From positions 20,386,290 to 20,450,289 of the forward strand of contig ML679970.1 of NCBI GenBank assembly GCA_007922225.1: a DNA stretch of 64,000 bases. Reading direction: 5' to 3'. Made by a program: the position numbers and the translations under genes. Below are positions 24,155 to 57,204 of this stretch, in pieces. The notes under the pieces were generated by a model. The model saw only the letters and a list, made by a program, of their open reading frames with translations. It was not told the origin of the DNA and made no database searches. The DNA comes from Emydura subglobosa (taxonomy: Eukaryota > Chordata > Testudines > Chelidae). The number at the start of each line of letters is the position of its first letter. Within the stretch, counting starts at the first letter, position 1.

Positions 24155-25035
24155 GTAAAATTTTCAAGTATCTAAGAGGTTTTTAAGTCAAAGTCCCATT
24201 TTCAAACATTTTCAAAGCTCTTTAGGCACCCAAGTCTCATTGAAACCAAAGGGAGGTAGGCACTGATGGGTGTATAAACCCCACACTGGTTAACAAAAGG
24301 TTAGCTGAAGTTTCAGAGCTCAGTTAGCTTACTTGATTGCACCTGGAGGATGTGGTAGGCACAAATAGTTACCAGACCCAGCTGGGGAGGAACTGGATCT
24401 TCTTCATAAGGAGTGAGCTTAGAGTGATAGGAAGAGACCCGGAGAGAAGTTGTTTAGGCTCCTGGCCGCTGTTGCTGTAAAAGGAACCGTAAGGAAGCTC
24501 CAAGAGTGGGGCTGGTTCTGTGATAGGCCCTGAAATAGGGGCAGGGCTCCAGGGAGCTAATCCTGAGGGCCAGTGTTCTGGAAGAGGAAAAGGGAACTGG
24601 GGAGAATCCAGAAGGACTGAAAGCTCGAGCCCATAATGGCTTTAGTTGTTTGGGGTGATTTGAGGTTTGCTGGGGAGAAGCCTTGGAACCAACTATGCTG
24701 AAAGAAGAGTGGGGTTGAAGATGAGCCCAGGAGTGGTGGAAGATGCTGTACTGGTGATTAGTATTGTGGAGGACACTGTTTATTTGGAACACTGATCTCA
24801 CTGACTATACGTGTCTGGTCTGAAGGGCTGAATCACTAAAAGAACCAGACCACGACAGGGCCTGAATGGCCATCAGAAGGCAGTGACTGAAGGGAATGTC
24901 CTGTAATACCGCGCCTAAGCATGATGGGTCTCGTCAGCTGGTGAGTCACTCTTTTACAGGCACTTAAATATCTTTTGAGGATCTGGGCCTTAGGCTCCTT
25001 AAGTCACTGAAGTGCTTTAGAAAACTTGAAACAAA
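24155..25035. repeat. Palindromic repeat interrupted by an LTR insertion
   Basis: Left half 24155-24263 (aaaattttcaagtatct.., caaagtcccattttcaaac) and right half 24959-25035 (ttttgaggatctgggcctta, ggctccttaagtcactgaag) together reconstitute the hairpin family seen intact at 13533-13706. The break is exactly at the LTR. Confidence 0.65.
24264..24958 (+). mobile_element. Solo LTR with 5-bp target-site duplication
   Basis: 695 bp beginning TG (tgatgggtgtataaacccc) and ending CA (..gtcactcttttaca), flanked by GGCAC at 24259-24263 and 24959-24963. The flanks are the two halves of one older palindromic repeat, which independently confirms the insertion edges. 5-bp duplications suit retroviral or Gypsy-type integrases. 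No gag, pol or env region remains. Confidence 0.75.
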
Positions 25036-25489
25036 CTGAATCTGATTCCTGGTTGCTGGCTCTAACTGCTAGACCGCACTTCCTTTATAGATTCTGTACA
25101 GGATAGGAACTCAAGTGTTTCCAGGCTAAACATTTATGGAAGGTTTTTTTCATGAGGAATCAGCTGATCTTTAATGTTACTATATCCCAGAAGGCCCCCT
25201 TGTATAGAGACTCCCTTGTGACATTCTCCAAAGGACTAGCAACAGAGCTCCATAAGTGGCTGTATTCCACTTGGACTTACCCTTCAATCCAGGAGTAGCC
25301 CAGAAAGCAAGCGCTCTCCCCTCTCCAGCCCCCCAGTGATTATAACAAATGTCCATCATTTAGGTCTGATGCTCCATTGGGGGAACTCTCTCATCCCTGT
25401 CCCTGAGCTGGCAATGCCAACTATGAAAGCTTCATTACAGAGGTAAAACTAGCCCTGCTCCGCTTTCCGGTCTTTAGTGCCTGGGCCTC

Positions 25490-26590
25490 AACATCTTGAG
25501 CGAAAGGATCAGGCCAATTAAAAAAACCACCTTAAAACAACATAAAATTAACATAGCACTGCTTAGCTGGACGAAAAGCTGGCTAGCAGACCTGTCTCAA
25601 AATGTAATTGTACATGGGGAATCAGCATCAAGAGGGTGTGTTTCTAGTGGGTTCCCACAGGAAGTGGTTCTTGGCTCTGTGATATTTAACAATTTTATCA
25701 ATGACCTGGAAGAAAACACAAATCATGGCTGATAAAGTTTGCAGATAACCCACAAATTGGGGGAGTGTAAACAATGAAAAGGACAGGTCACTGGTACAGA
25801 GTGATCTGGACTGCTCGGTAAGCTGGGCCCAAGCTAACAATATATGGTTTAATATATGTCTACATCTAAGAACAGAGAAAGTAGGCCATACTTACAGGAT
25901 GGGGAACTTTATCCTGGGAAGCAGCGAGGCTGAAGAAGATTTGGGGATCCTGGTTGCTAATCAGCTGAAGAGGAGCTCCCAGTGCAATGCTGTGGTCAAA
26001 GGGGCTAATGCAATCATTGGATGCATGAATGGGAATGTTGAGTAGGAGTGAAAAAGTTATTTTACCTCCATGTTTGGGACTGCTGCTGAAATGCCATGTC
26101 CAGTTCTGGTGTCCACCATTCAAAAAGGATATTGATAGATTGGAGCGGGTTCAGAGAAGAGCCATGAGAATATTAAAGGATTAGAAAACCTGCCTTATAG
26201 GATAGACTGAGTCTATTTATCTTACCAAAGAGAGCTAAGGGGTGACTAGATGAGTCTATAAGTACCTACCATGGGGAACAAATATTTAATAGGCTTGGCA
26301 GTCTAGCAGAGAAAGGTATGACATGATCCAATAGCTGGAAGATGAAACTAGACTAATTCAGACTGGAGATAAGAGATCATTTTTTAACAGTGAGGGTAAT
26401 TAACCATTGGAACAATTGACCAAGGGTTGTGGTGGATTCTTCATCATTGGCAATTTTTAAATCAAGATTGGATGTTTTTCTAAAAGATCTGCTCTAGGAA
26501 TTTTTGGGGGGAAGTTCTGTGGCTTGTGCTAGACAGGAGAGTCGACTAGCTGATCAGTGGTTCCTTCTGGCCTTGGAATCTAAGAACAAG
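25490..26590 (+). mobile_element. CR1 LINE fragment, end of reverse transcriptase plus 3' UTR
   Basis: 25630-25730 encodes the degenerate CR1 RT block SGFPQEVVLGSVIFNNFIND, which parallels the GVPQGSVLGPxLF..INDL motif of non-LTR reverse transcriptases. The remainder is the characteristic CR1 tail, including tttggggatcctggttgcta, gattggagcgggttcagaga and agtggttccttctggccttg. Several indels and stops; 5'-truncated and inactive. Confidence 0.85.
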
Positions 26591-27410
26591 CTCCGTGCCA
26601 TTACACCAGAGAGACAGGCAGAGAGGTGGTCTCAATGAGCCTTGCTGACCTTTGACACGCATCAGAGCATCCTCTTGGATGACAGGCATTGAAATGGGCA
26701 TGCCTGGCTGCTGGGGAAGAGGGCATAAACGGAGGAAAGGAGGTTGCCCTTTTATAGTTGATCCTGGTCCTTCGTATGGAGATGTGCACATCACAAAAAC
26801 CACTGTCGTGTTTGTCTTCTCAGTGACCTCAGAGGAATGATAGCATGCATTATTTCCGTGTAATGTGCATACATTTTTGTTCCAAGGACTTTAAATCTTC
26901 ATTCAGAAGCCACTCTAACTTAGCAGTCAGACCTTTACTGTGCAGACTAAAGGGGAAAGGAGTGATAATAATTTGCACTCCTCTAGCAACTTGAAGTAAT
27001 TCTGTCCAGGAGAAGCTAGGGCTGTTGAATGAAAACATGGTCTGCAGGTCTACATTTCATCTTAAGCATAATTGTCAGCCTCCTTGTGCTGTGATTACCG
27101 GGCACAGCATAACGTCAGTTACTACAGGATCTCCATGGTCCTTTTAATATGTGTCTGGCGCTGACATGCAGACTGGCTTGCACCGGTTTCCTTGGAAGAG
27201 GGAAACTCCTATCCACAGTGAACATTGTTTCAAAAGCATGAGGATTTGAGTGTGTGGGTGTGAACCTTTTAATAAAGGCAGTGCTTTGGGGCTTTGACAG
27301 TGCAAGATTCAATCTCAAAGTGCTTTGTAAACCCTAAGTGAACGTCACACCAGGTGTGACACAAGTATAATCCCCATATCACAAAAGACTAAACTTGGAC
27401 ACAGAGATTA

Positions 27411-27617
27411 TGTCTGCACTGCAGCTGGGAGCGTGGCCATTGCAGCACAAGCTAGCCCTCCACCCTTGGACCTTGGGTGCAGACTTGGACTGGGGTAGCT
27501 AGCCTGAGCCCAGGCCCCGCTGTCCACACTGCTGTTTTTAATGCGCAAGTTCGAGCAAAGCTAGTATGAGTCTGTCTGCCCAGGCCAGAAGGCTCAATTC
27601 CAGCTGCATTGTAGACA
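27411..27617. mobile_element. Decayed MITE with terminal inverted repeats
   Basis: The left end TGTCTGCACTGCAGCT and the complement of the right end TGTCTACAATGCAGCT match at 14 of 16 positions, 207 bp apart. The interior (acaagctagccctccaccct, gcccaggccccgctgtccac) has no ORF of note. Superfamily uncertain. Confidence 0.55.
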
Positions 27618-27959
27618 TACACATCCTAACTTCCCTGGGTATGTCTAGCCCATGGTCACGTCTCATCTGCCCTATAATTACAAGTGTTTTAGGGCACAAA
27701 CGTGCTCTAATGCAGTTGCATTTTTTTGCCTGTGCAGTTGGGACCAAATCACACCATAGTCATGTTAAGAAATTTGTAATAGGGTGCTCTGCCCCCTTTT
27801 AAGGAGTGGTGGGGACTGGGAACAGCCAACCCCTGTTCCATCGTATGACCCTTTTAAGACAACAGGTATTCCACAGAGCAACAGAAAAGCCAGGAACTGG
27901 GGGGTGGGGAGGAGATGTTTATTGGGTAGCTACCTCCTGACCATGATAAAAAAAAAAAA

Positions 27960-28690
27960 CAGCTGTTAGGTGATTGCCAAGAGGAGAGAAGGCAGATAGC
28001 TGGAAGAGAATTTCAGGGGAGCATTGTGTACAAAGGAAGCGTCCCTGGGGTGGGAACCCAGAACTAGAAGAGTGATTGGTGGGCTACAGAAGCCTGCCTG
28101 AATTACAGCCCATCCCTCAGAAGGAGGGTGTGGGGCCCTGGAACCAAGGGGAAGAAGTGTGTGAATCCAAGGACCAAGGGAAGCTCCATGGACCAAGGTG
28201 GGAACCCAGGTACTAGTGAGCAGGGGAAGCCTGCCTGAATCATGGCACAGCCCCATGAAGGAGGGCTGTGGAATCTCTCAACCAAGGGGAACAGTTGTGA
28301 GTCCAGTGATCAGGGCAGGCGGAGAGCTGGGAGACAGACTCTAGAGAGGCCACAGGCTGCAGCGGCACTGGCAGAGCTCCCTGGCTCAGAGAAAACTGGA
28401 GAGGAAGCAGGAAACTGAAGCCCTGGAACAAGGGTGAATTGGACGCCACAAGAGGGAAGGGTTTGGGGCTGAAGGGCCAAAGAAGACTATATAAAAAAAC
28501 TGAATACATTAGACCCCAGGAAGGGGAATGTTACTCTAAGAATTCTGGGCTGTGACTAACTTACTGGAGAACCAGAAAGGAACTTAAAACAGGGTGTCTG
28601 CAGGATCACCCGATGCCCTAAGGGAGTTTGCTCGGGGATGACATCCTGCCACAGAAATTGTGTGATGAGCCTGAAAGCTGGAAGCCCATT
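27960..28690. repeat. Possible LTR-like repeat
   Basis: A purine-rich segment with an internal direct repetition: 'aagcctgcctgaattacagc' (28090) and 'aagcctgcctgaatcatggc' (28227), plus repeated ggaaccaaggggaa / caaccaaggggaa phrases. No TG..CA ends or target duplication could be fixed. Confidence 0.3.
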
Positions 28691-28699
28691 CCATTAACA

Positions 28700-30540
28700 A
28701 TGTCATAAATTAAAAACTGTCAGAAAACAGTGGTGGTGGGGGGATAATGCAAAGTGGCTGAATTTGCAATGTAAACAAAACCTTAGTGGCATAGTTGGAG
28801 ATAGGCCTCGGGAATCCTGAGTCCAGTCCCCTGCTCCAACCCCCAGACAATGTTCTTAATGGATAAGTTCCTATGACCTCTTAAGGAAAGCACTGAGGAT
28901 CCAAAATAACATTCCATGTGAATCAATGGAGGAAAAAACCTGTTCTGTGTTTTTTCCCCCACTACTTGGACTATTCTTGATTGCCGGAATCAAGAATACT
29001 ACAGCTGCTGCATGGTGTGGCACAGGGGGAGGATGGGAGGGTGGAGGACATAGATTGTATACAATCTATACATTTTGAAAAGGAGAAGGAAGAACGGTCA
29101 CAGGTTGCAGTTTAGAAACCGCAGTGTAAAAGGGATAACAGAAAAGGTTTTGAGCCCAGGAAAAGGTCATTCATAAATTTTATACCACACTCAGCGCCAG
29201 GAACTATCTGGAGGCTGATGGATCCCTCTCTGGTTCAGCAGCACTGCTAGAATAACAAGCTTTCTGCTCTGCACCCTCAGGATGGGCTTTGGAAGCCAAA
29301 GAGGCTCCAAGCTTTCCCAAGAGGAGGAAAAGCTTTGGGTTTGGGCTATGGGTGTGCATAATCTAGTAAAATTTCCCCTCTTCTCCCACTTACCAGTTTG
29401 GATGGAGAATGGCAGGAGAACTGCAGCAGGTGGGCAAGAAAAGAACTGCTTCTCCCATTACTGTAGCACTTGTGCCTCACAGCCTGCACCTGCACAAATT
29501 GTGACCTGCATCTCCAGGACAGTTGTGGCTCTAATCCACAATCTGAAATTGCCGTTAACTGCTGTGTTATGCTGTGCTGTGGTACCTGCCCTCTGTAGTT
29601 TTCATGAGATTGAACATGAAGCTGCTACATTTGATGCTTTCCTCCTACATTGTAAATGTCTGAGCTACTCCTACTAGCAAGAAATGTGTGCCCAACTTTT
29701 AGTGCAACTGTAGCAGTTCACCAGATTAAGAGCATGGCTGTACCTGTCCCCTGCCTGCCATTCCACTGGAGGTAAACTAACCAAACATAGAACTTAAACT
29801 GCTCCAAACCCAGGTGTTCATGTCATCAGAGCAGCCCAAATGCCATCCTGGATTAAAGCATACAGAGAGAGGTTTATTGTGAAGCTCCATTAAAAAAGCC
29901 TAAAGTACCAGTTCCGGGACATGCACCTGGAGTTGGGGAAACATTGCTCTGCCTGACTTGCGCTATGGTGTCTGAAACATGTAGGTCTCAAGTTTTCAAA
30001 GATGGCTTTTAATTTTGCATCCCTCAGATTTTGAGTGTGCAATTTGGAACTGGAAGGTCAGGCCCAAGAAGTGCTAAGCACCTGCAACTCCTGTTGAAAT
30101 TAATAGGAACTGTCTGGCTTGGCTATTTGGACTAGAAATGTTTCGGGGCAGGCGTTGTCTCCTGTTACGTTTGTATCCAGTGCCTAGCATAAGAGAGCCC
30201 TAATCTTGGATGGGGGCTCAAGGTGCAATCATGATGCAACTTACATTTTAGCAATGTGTGCTTAACACCTCTGACAATCGGGCCAATCTGAGCACCCAAA
30301 AATCAAGGCATATAAAATTAGTGGACAGTTTTGAAAACGTTGGTGTAAACACATGGGCTTCCCTGCAATGGTTTGGAGGATAAAGTTCAGTCACCTTTAT
30401 ATTCTTAAAGCTTCTGGTTTTGTAGTTCCCCCTGTATCAAAACAATGTCCTCACTTTCCCAAGTGAGGCTGGAGGATTTTGTCATCTGATAATGTGGTAT
30501 GGAATGGAAGCAGAATTGCTTTTATTATGAGTATCCAACA
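28700..30540. other. Intergenic, no recognised gene
   Basis: Includes a MIR/L3-like tail around 30138-30240 (ggggcaggcgttgtctcctg, gcataagagagccctaatct). Otherwise nothing identifiable. Confidence 0.4.
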
Positions 30541-30708
30541 GAATCAAAAGATAACATGTTAATTGATAACTGATGTTTGCCACCAAAGATGGAACAATGA
30601 ACACTGCAGAGAGTGTGTCTGTCAGTCATGACTGAAGTGCAGCAGCAGAGCTGTGTGGTGGCGAAGCCCGCATTATTCCAAGAGCTAGCTGATGCTATTT
30701 GGAGAGGG

Positions 30709-30759
<51 letters not shown>

Positions 30760-31060
30760 GCTTATTAACCTCATCCACTTCTGGAATGTTAGTGCTCCTC
30801 TTTGCATGGGGCTAGTAATTTGCTTGGAGATGCACAATTAAAATGTCAGATAATGCATAGACTCCTAGGCTATCAATTGGCTAAGGCGATATGAATGATT
30901 AAAGGAGCCCAAAGTGTCTATCTGTATCCGACTCCCAGAACCAGCATGCAGCCAGCCAGTTTATCCCACTTAAATATATAGAAATGTTACATACAGACAG
31001 GAAAACATTTTGTTTGCTTGAAGCTCCTCAAAGTTAGATATGTGTGGTGCACAAGAGGGT
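30540..31060. promoter_or_regulatory. Candidate CNE split by a GT microsatellite
   Basis: Both flanks of the (GT)24 repeat are complex and homeodomain-motif-rich (aacatgttaattgataactg, cattattccaagagctagct; then ctagtaatttgcttggagat, cacaattaaaatgtcagata, gatatgaatgattaaaggag). No repeat signature. Conservation not testable here. Confidence 0.35.
30711..30758 (+). repeat. (GT)24 microsatellite
   Basis: 48 bp of uninterrupted GT directly after a short G run, inside the candidate regulatory block. A likely polymorphic locus. Confidence 0.98.
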
Positions 31061-31549
31061 GTTTTGAGTTGCAAAGGGGAGCTGAGAGTAACTAACAAGT
31101 TTATCACAGCAGGAAGTGGGAGAGGCATGGTTCTATATTTCTAAACGTTCCCTCTCCTATGAACTTCTCCAGTGACAAAGTATAAGCTGTACACACTGAC
31201 AACAGGCTGTGAAGTTAATTAGTTTGGCATCAGCTTATCTGGAGTTGGTTTAAGACATTGTCTCCAGTCTGTTCTTTCTGTAAACCTGGATTATTTTTTC
31301 ATGTTTGTGAAAAACTGAATAGAAAAACGTTTGGGATTTCCTGACAAAGGGATGTAAATGCACCTGGAGAAGTGTAAGAGAAGGAACATTTTGAGAAATT
31401 TAACACAGTATTTGTGATTGTCAAAGTGCTCACAGGGGCAAAGTCCTGCTTAAGTTTAAAATGAATAGTTAGCCACTGCTAGTAATGGCTTTAAATTTAA
31501 GGAAAAGTCAGTCTGAAGGTGGAATGAATAACATCACCATCTTAAGCCT

Positions 31550-31800
31550 TTTATGGAGTGCCTTTCAACCTGAAGGATCCCAATGAGTTTTGGGCAATAT
31601 GTACAGGGGTCATTGTAGATGCATATTTGCCAAAAGAAAGCACTGTCTATTTTGCTGAGGTGTTAGGTCAGTTTCCATAAGGTGGGACTGAAGTACCACA
31701 CCTGTGACCTCAGCAGCATAGCAGGTCCCTAAAGAAATGCTGTATACTTCTTTATATAGTGCCCTTCATGCAAATATAATACAATTCTTCACAGCTGAGT
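31550..31800. repeat. Ancient L2/MIR-like fragment
   Basis: Phrases such as gagtgcctttcaacctgaag gatccca and tatatagtgcccttcatg recall ancient LINE/SINE tails (..atagcgcctttcatcc..). Very decayed. Confidence 0.3.
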
Positions 31801-32009
31801 GGTGTGTATGTGCATACAAGCAATGGGGACTGGTGTATTTTCCTCTACCCTCTTTTCTGTAGAACTTTTTTCTCTGTTCTCTAATGCTGTTGAGGAGGGA
31901 ATGGTTTGAGGTGGTATATTTATGGGCAGTTCTTTATTTTGTGATTTTTAATGTTTGGACTAGGAGCCAGAAGATGGGCACCTAAAATTATATTTTAGGA
32001 AACTGAAAT

Positions 32010-32290
32010 AAAACAAATTCCACATTGATCTGATCCAGTACGGCTGTTCTTATGTGACCTATGTTCTATCCAGCCCAGTAGCCTGCCTTCTGAGAGTGGT
32101 CGGTGCCAGATACTTCAAGGGGGTGAACAGAACAGGGCAATTTATTGAGTGATCTACCCCCAGTTGTCCAGTCCCAGCTTTATCTAGGGACACCCAGAGC
32201 ATGGGGTTGTGTCCCTGACCATCTTGGCTAATAGCCAAGCCTCCCTGAACTTATGTAATTCTTTTTTGAACCCAGTTCAAAACAGGGATA
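32010..32290 (-). mobile_element. CR1 LINE fragment (antisense)
   Basis: tctatccagcccagtagcct, gagagtggtcggtgccagat, acagaacagggcaatttatt, gggacacccagagcatgggg and gaccatcttggctaatagcc match, in order, a CR1 3' region common in turtle DNA. Confidence 0.75.
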
Positions 32291-32779
32291 TTACTGATTT
32301 ACTTTACCAGAGTGAAATGAAAATGAGTTAACGTCCCTAAAGGGGTTTGAAGTGTGAAAGTGTAATATAGAATAATTATGTAGAGAGGCTGGGATGAAAT
32401 ACTATTATATTCTGTTCAGATTTTTATAACATGTTCAGTACCAAATAGGAAAAGTTGAGCTAAATTTGAGAAAAGAGATTTGTGTGTTTGTCTTTTTAAG
32501 GGACAATGAAGCTCCTTGGGAAGTCCACTTTTTAAAAAGGTTTTTTGCTTAAAGTGGTTAAGAAAGCTCTGAGGCATTTAACCGGAGGGGGGGAGGGAAG
32601 AGGAGTAGGGGGAAGCAAGTAAATCTGAAGGAGGCTGACTTGACCTGGCCAGGGGAGTATTTACATTAAGGAAAATATAAGACATGAGAAGAAGGCAATT
32701 TCAAAACTCAGGATGTGTAAAGAGGAGATCATCTTTCAAGTTCCTTTCTCAATGACACACATTTGCGTAAGAGGCATGT

Positions 32780-33200
32780 ATGCTGGATTTATGTGTATTC
32801 ACTTGCTCAGAGCAGGACCCCCATTGTGGCACTATTCTGTGCCTGAAACAAAATTACAGCTGCAGAGTTTATAATATTCAACAGGTAACCCGCCTCCATC
32901 CTAGGTTTAATATAGAACTATTTTTCACGTTGAAACAGAATAGGACAAAATATGGGCCTGCTGTAATTGTTGTTAGATTATGTGTCACCCTGATAAGATG
33001 TAACAAATATTTTCCTACCAGCAGGACCAGTTTCCCTGCATGTAATGGATGGGGAAACTTCTCATAGCCTGCAGGCAATCGGTCGTAAAAACTTCGCTCA
33101 GAAGATTAATGCAATAAATGCAGCCCTTCTGGGAAATCGGAAGAATAGAATTAAAATAATGTTTTGTTTTTTCCACATTTAATAATAAAACCCAACCTAC
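32780..33200. promoter_or_regulatory. Candidate conserved non-coding block
   Basis: Repeat-free, CpG-retaining sequence (caatcggtcgtaaaaacttc, attaatgcaataaatgcagc) with a GATA motif in ctgataagatg and homeodomain-like cores. Continues weakly to about 33480. Confidence 0.35.
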
Positions 33201-33489
33201 TGCTGGGGGAGTATTTTTTTTGCTAGATCATCCCTCCTCCCTCACACAAAACACTTTTGATTATTGATTTTATTTTTTTAAACTTCAACAGCTTTGTAGC
33301 TGGTACAGTTATTCTTTCAGCAGAACTATTTTTAACAGAAACATGAAGACTATTTTCATGGGCAAAGCTTTGACACCAATAAGTCTGGTGGACATTACTT
33401 AATAGGCCAGATAAACATTCACTTACCATTTAGTGTGCAAGGATTTTCCCTTTTATCACAGTTTTATGTCTTGCCCAAACACTTTCTGG

Positions 33490-35190
33490 CTGGAAGATAG
33501 ATGCCATCATATGGTTTCCCAGAATTTGTGCATAGTAAGAGAAAAGATACAGGCTTATATGATGTCATTCTAATATTTAATATCATTATATCAGATGCAC
33601 AATGTATCTATGTTTAATTTGTAATTGAGGTTCTTTACTGAAAAGGCTTTGTAGGCAAGCCCAAAGCTGTCCATTACAAGGATTCTTGCATGTTCTTCCT
33701 CTGAGTATCTGGTCAGACAGGATACTGGACTACATATATCACTTGTCAGGTCTGGTGGTGATCTTGTGCAATATGGTAATGATTCCTATTTCTCCCAAAG
33801 CTGCTGCTTTCTTCTTCCACTTACATATTTGACACTTGCAAGAAAACAAGATCTTAAAAGTTTATTTGTGCCAATTTTTCACCTAGAGTCAATCACCAAT
33901 GACACACACCACCAGCAGTAGGAATCAGCTGTGGAGCTAAATTCCTCCACTAGTGCAACAGAGTCTGAAGCTGTTGAGTTTTAGGGTGTGGTGCAAAGGT
34001 TTTTTTTTTGTTTTTTTTTCCAGGGTTTTTGCCTGATATTTAGGACTAGCAGAATATGCAGTTCAGGCTGGGAGAAGGCCTGTTTTATAAGTTGTAGCAA
34101 ATTATTTTTCTTCCCAATTTTGCAGCCTGAATACTTTATAATAAGGGGCATTTTATAAGTTAAAAATAATCAGTCTGCAAGACAAAGTGAATTCATGAGT
34201 ATTTCTTCCTAGAAATAAAACATGAGAGAAGGGGTCTAGAATGTGTCAGTGTTCCCATTAGGCATCAACCTCTAGTATGCTTGTAGGGGTCTTGCTGCTA
34301 TGTGAGGGGACAGCAAAAGTATCAGTGAAGGTTGCCTACCATCACGTTCTGATCTGGATTTTGAATATCCCTGAAGTTCAGGATTATTCAGGACTGGTTT
34401 TAACTAGTCCCTGACCTGTTCACACAAGGAAACCTCAGATGTTTCTGAAAACTCTGAATGAATAACACCTACAGAATAGTTATGTTTACCCATGTCATAA
34501 AGAGGGACTTTCAAATTGGGGTAAACTGTCAAGTGTACTTTTGATCATAAGGCAGTTTAATTTGCTAGTACTTTCCATAGTTTCTAAATTACAGGAAATC
34601 CATTAGTAAAACTACTCCAAACCCAGCTGCTCAAATTTACAGCAATAATTGTTTTACATTCAAATTTGTGGTGGAAATTGCTAAGATGGTAGAGAGGCAG
34701 CATTTCACTGATTGCAATCAGTAGGAGAGGTCATTTCAGATAACCGCTTTTTGGTTTATCGTAGACTACTTCCACCATCCTCCATTGCAAATCTCAGCCA
34801 CTTAGCTTTAGATATAAATTTAGCTTTAGATATAAAGGGAGATTCCTTACAGCACAAAAGATTGTTTTTAGTATTATATTTTAAAGGATAGGATAGGTCT
34901 TTCCATGACTAGTAAAATAAGATGGGAACTTTTTTTGTGTTATGAATGCTTACAGGCCCTGGCAGAAATCTTAATATGACAATTGCTGTAGGTGTACATA
35001 GCCCCCGTTTGTGACAGAGGTATTAAACCATGCATTTGAACAAATGTGCATGAAGTGGTCATGTCCTTACTTAAGGGCAACTTGCAAAGAGGGTGTACTG
35101 CTTTGGTATTTTCTCAATTATTTCACCCAATTCTATTATCTTAAGTACTTATCTGGCCTCCATTACCGTAATATGGAAGAGCCTTGATCT
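33490..35190. other. Intergenic, AT-rich, no recognised gene
   Basis: A CR1 3'-end-like scrap at 33678-33770 (ggattcttgcatgttcttcc, tggtcagacaggatactgga) resembles 45080-45180. A T-rich run lies near 34000-34020. Nothing else recognised. Confidence 0.4.
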
Positions 35191-35199
35191 TTATGCATT

Positions 35200-35380
35200 T
35201 GCCCTCATAACAACCTGAAGTGTTGTTTGTACTTTACAGATGGGGAACTGAGGCACAGAGTCAGTGACTTACCTATTATCATGCAGGAGGAAGTTTAAGG
35301 CAGAGTAGAGAATTCAACTCAGCTTCATTGAGTTTCAAGCTAACACCACAGCCACTGGACATTTCTTCCTCTTGTTAGAA
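35200..35380 (-). repeat. MIR-like fragment (antisense)
   Basis: actttacagatggggaactg followed by aggcacagagtcagtgactt and a degenerate ..gaattcaactcagc. This is the reverse-orientation MIR core. Confidence 0.6.
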
Positions 35381-35819
35381 ATAAAGTGTTTTGTCTACCT
35401 TTATATTCTTGGGAGAAAATATGGTTGACTAGAGCTCTAGTAGGAGGACAGAGTATTCCTTGGTAAGGGAAATGATTTTTATTCAGATTGTCCAAAACAA
35501 CTGAATTACAACCAAAACTCCCCTAACAACTGGAATAAGATATCTTTGTTAGAGTAATCCCATGACCTTTCACAGGAGCCAGGGTTTTGGACAGGGATGA
35601 GAGCTTCCACTCCACATCTTTGGTTTCCTCAAAGCAGTCTAGAACATACCCTACACCAAAAAAGACATCACATTCTTGATAAACAATTATGTCATGAAGC
35701 AGCAAAAAAGGCGTAAGTTCTGTTTTTTATTTTCACTCATCCTTACCTTAAGAAGTCAGAAGAAATGAGAGGCCATTTCTTCAGGCAGATCAGCATGCAG
35801 AATGAAAGAAACACAACAG

Positions 35820-36298
35820 GCATTACTCGAAAGGTTTTATTAAAAAGCACAGCAGACAAACATCACTTCCAAATTTTCAGAAGGAAGAATTCTTGTTCCA
35901 GCAAATTAAGTTAAAACAAAGGTCCTAAAGAAAACAGACTTCTTAAGAATCAGCTTCAACATGAGAAATCAGGAGGCTTCTCCTAAGCCTAGAGCATTTT
36001 TGTATCCAAATCTAAAGGACAAGCAAAAATGATGGGTTGTGTATCCATTTCATGGATACGCAATATAAGGGAGACTAAAATGTTACAGGCATCAGGGAGC
36101 ATCTTATTGCTTTCCAGCAAAGTAGGAATATTGGACTGTCAGCTTCGTATCTTGAAGTATCTTACCATTTAAATACTTTTCAGTCCCAAAGGAGATTAAC
36201 CATTACCATTTCTCTTGCCCATTTCTCTTTGAATAATTAAGCCAACCCTTGGAAGGGTTAAAAGTTACTCCAAAGCATATAATGTGCAACAAGTTGCT
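35820..36298 (-). other. RUVBL1: RUVBL1 3' untranslated region
   Basis: On the - strand, about 0.48 kb from the stop codon to a poly(A) signal AATAAA at 35841-35836. A second AATAAA overlaps the stop codon itself (36303-36298). Confidence 0.6.
35836..35841 (-). terminator. RUVBL1: Poly(A) signal, RUVBL1
   Basis: TTTATT on the + strand is AATAAA on the coding strand, about 460 nt after the stop codon; the first downstream hexamer beyond the one embedded in the stop. Confidence 0.6.
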
Positions 36299-57035
<20,737 letters not shown>

Positions 57036-57204
57036 CAGGTATCTGTTCTGGCGAAGGCTTGAGAGCCCGCCTATCTACTTCCGTTTGTGCTCTTAGTAGA
57101 GGTTCCGGCTTCGCCCGCGTTGGAGGGTTGCTGTCAGGGACTCCTGTGCTCAGCCCACAGAGGAGGGTTATAGGGGCTGGAGGCCCCCCCCCAGGGGAGG
57201 GGTA

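Noticed and set aside
29282..29677. 131-codon ORF on the + strand
   Set aside because: No domain, Cys/Ser-rich composition typical of chance translation, no splice context.
35523..35705. 60-codon ORF on the - strand just downstream of RUVBL1
   Set aside because: Briefly considered as a conserved exon or repeat-encoded peptide (HDIIVYQECDVFFGVGYVLD); I could not tie it to any family or splice sites.
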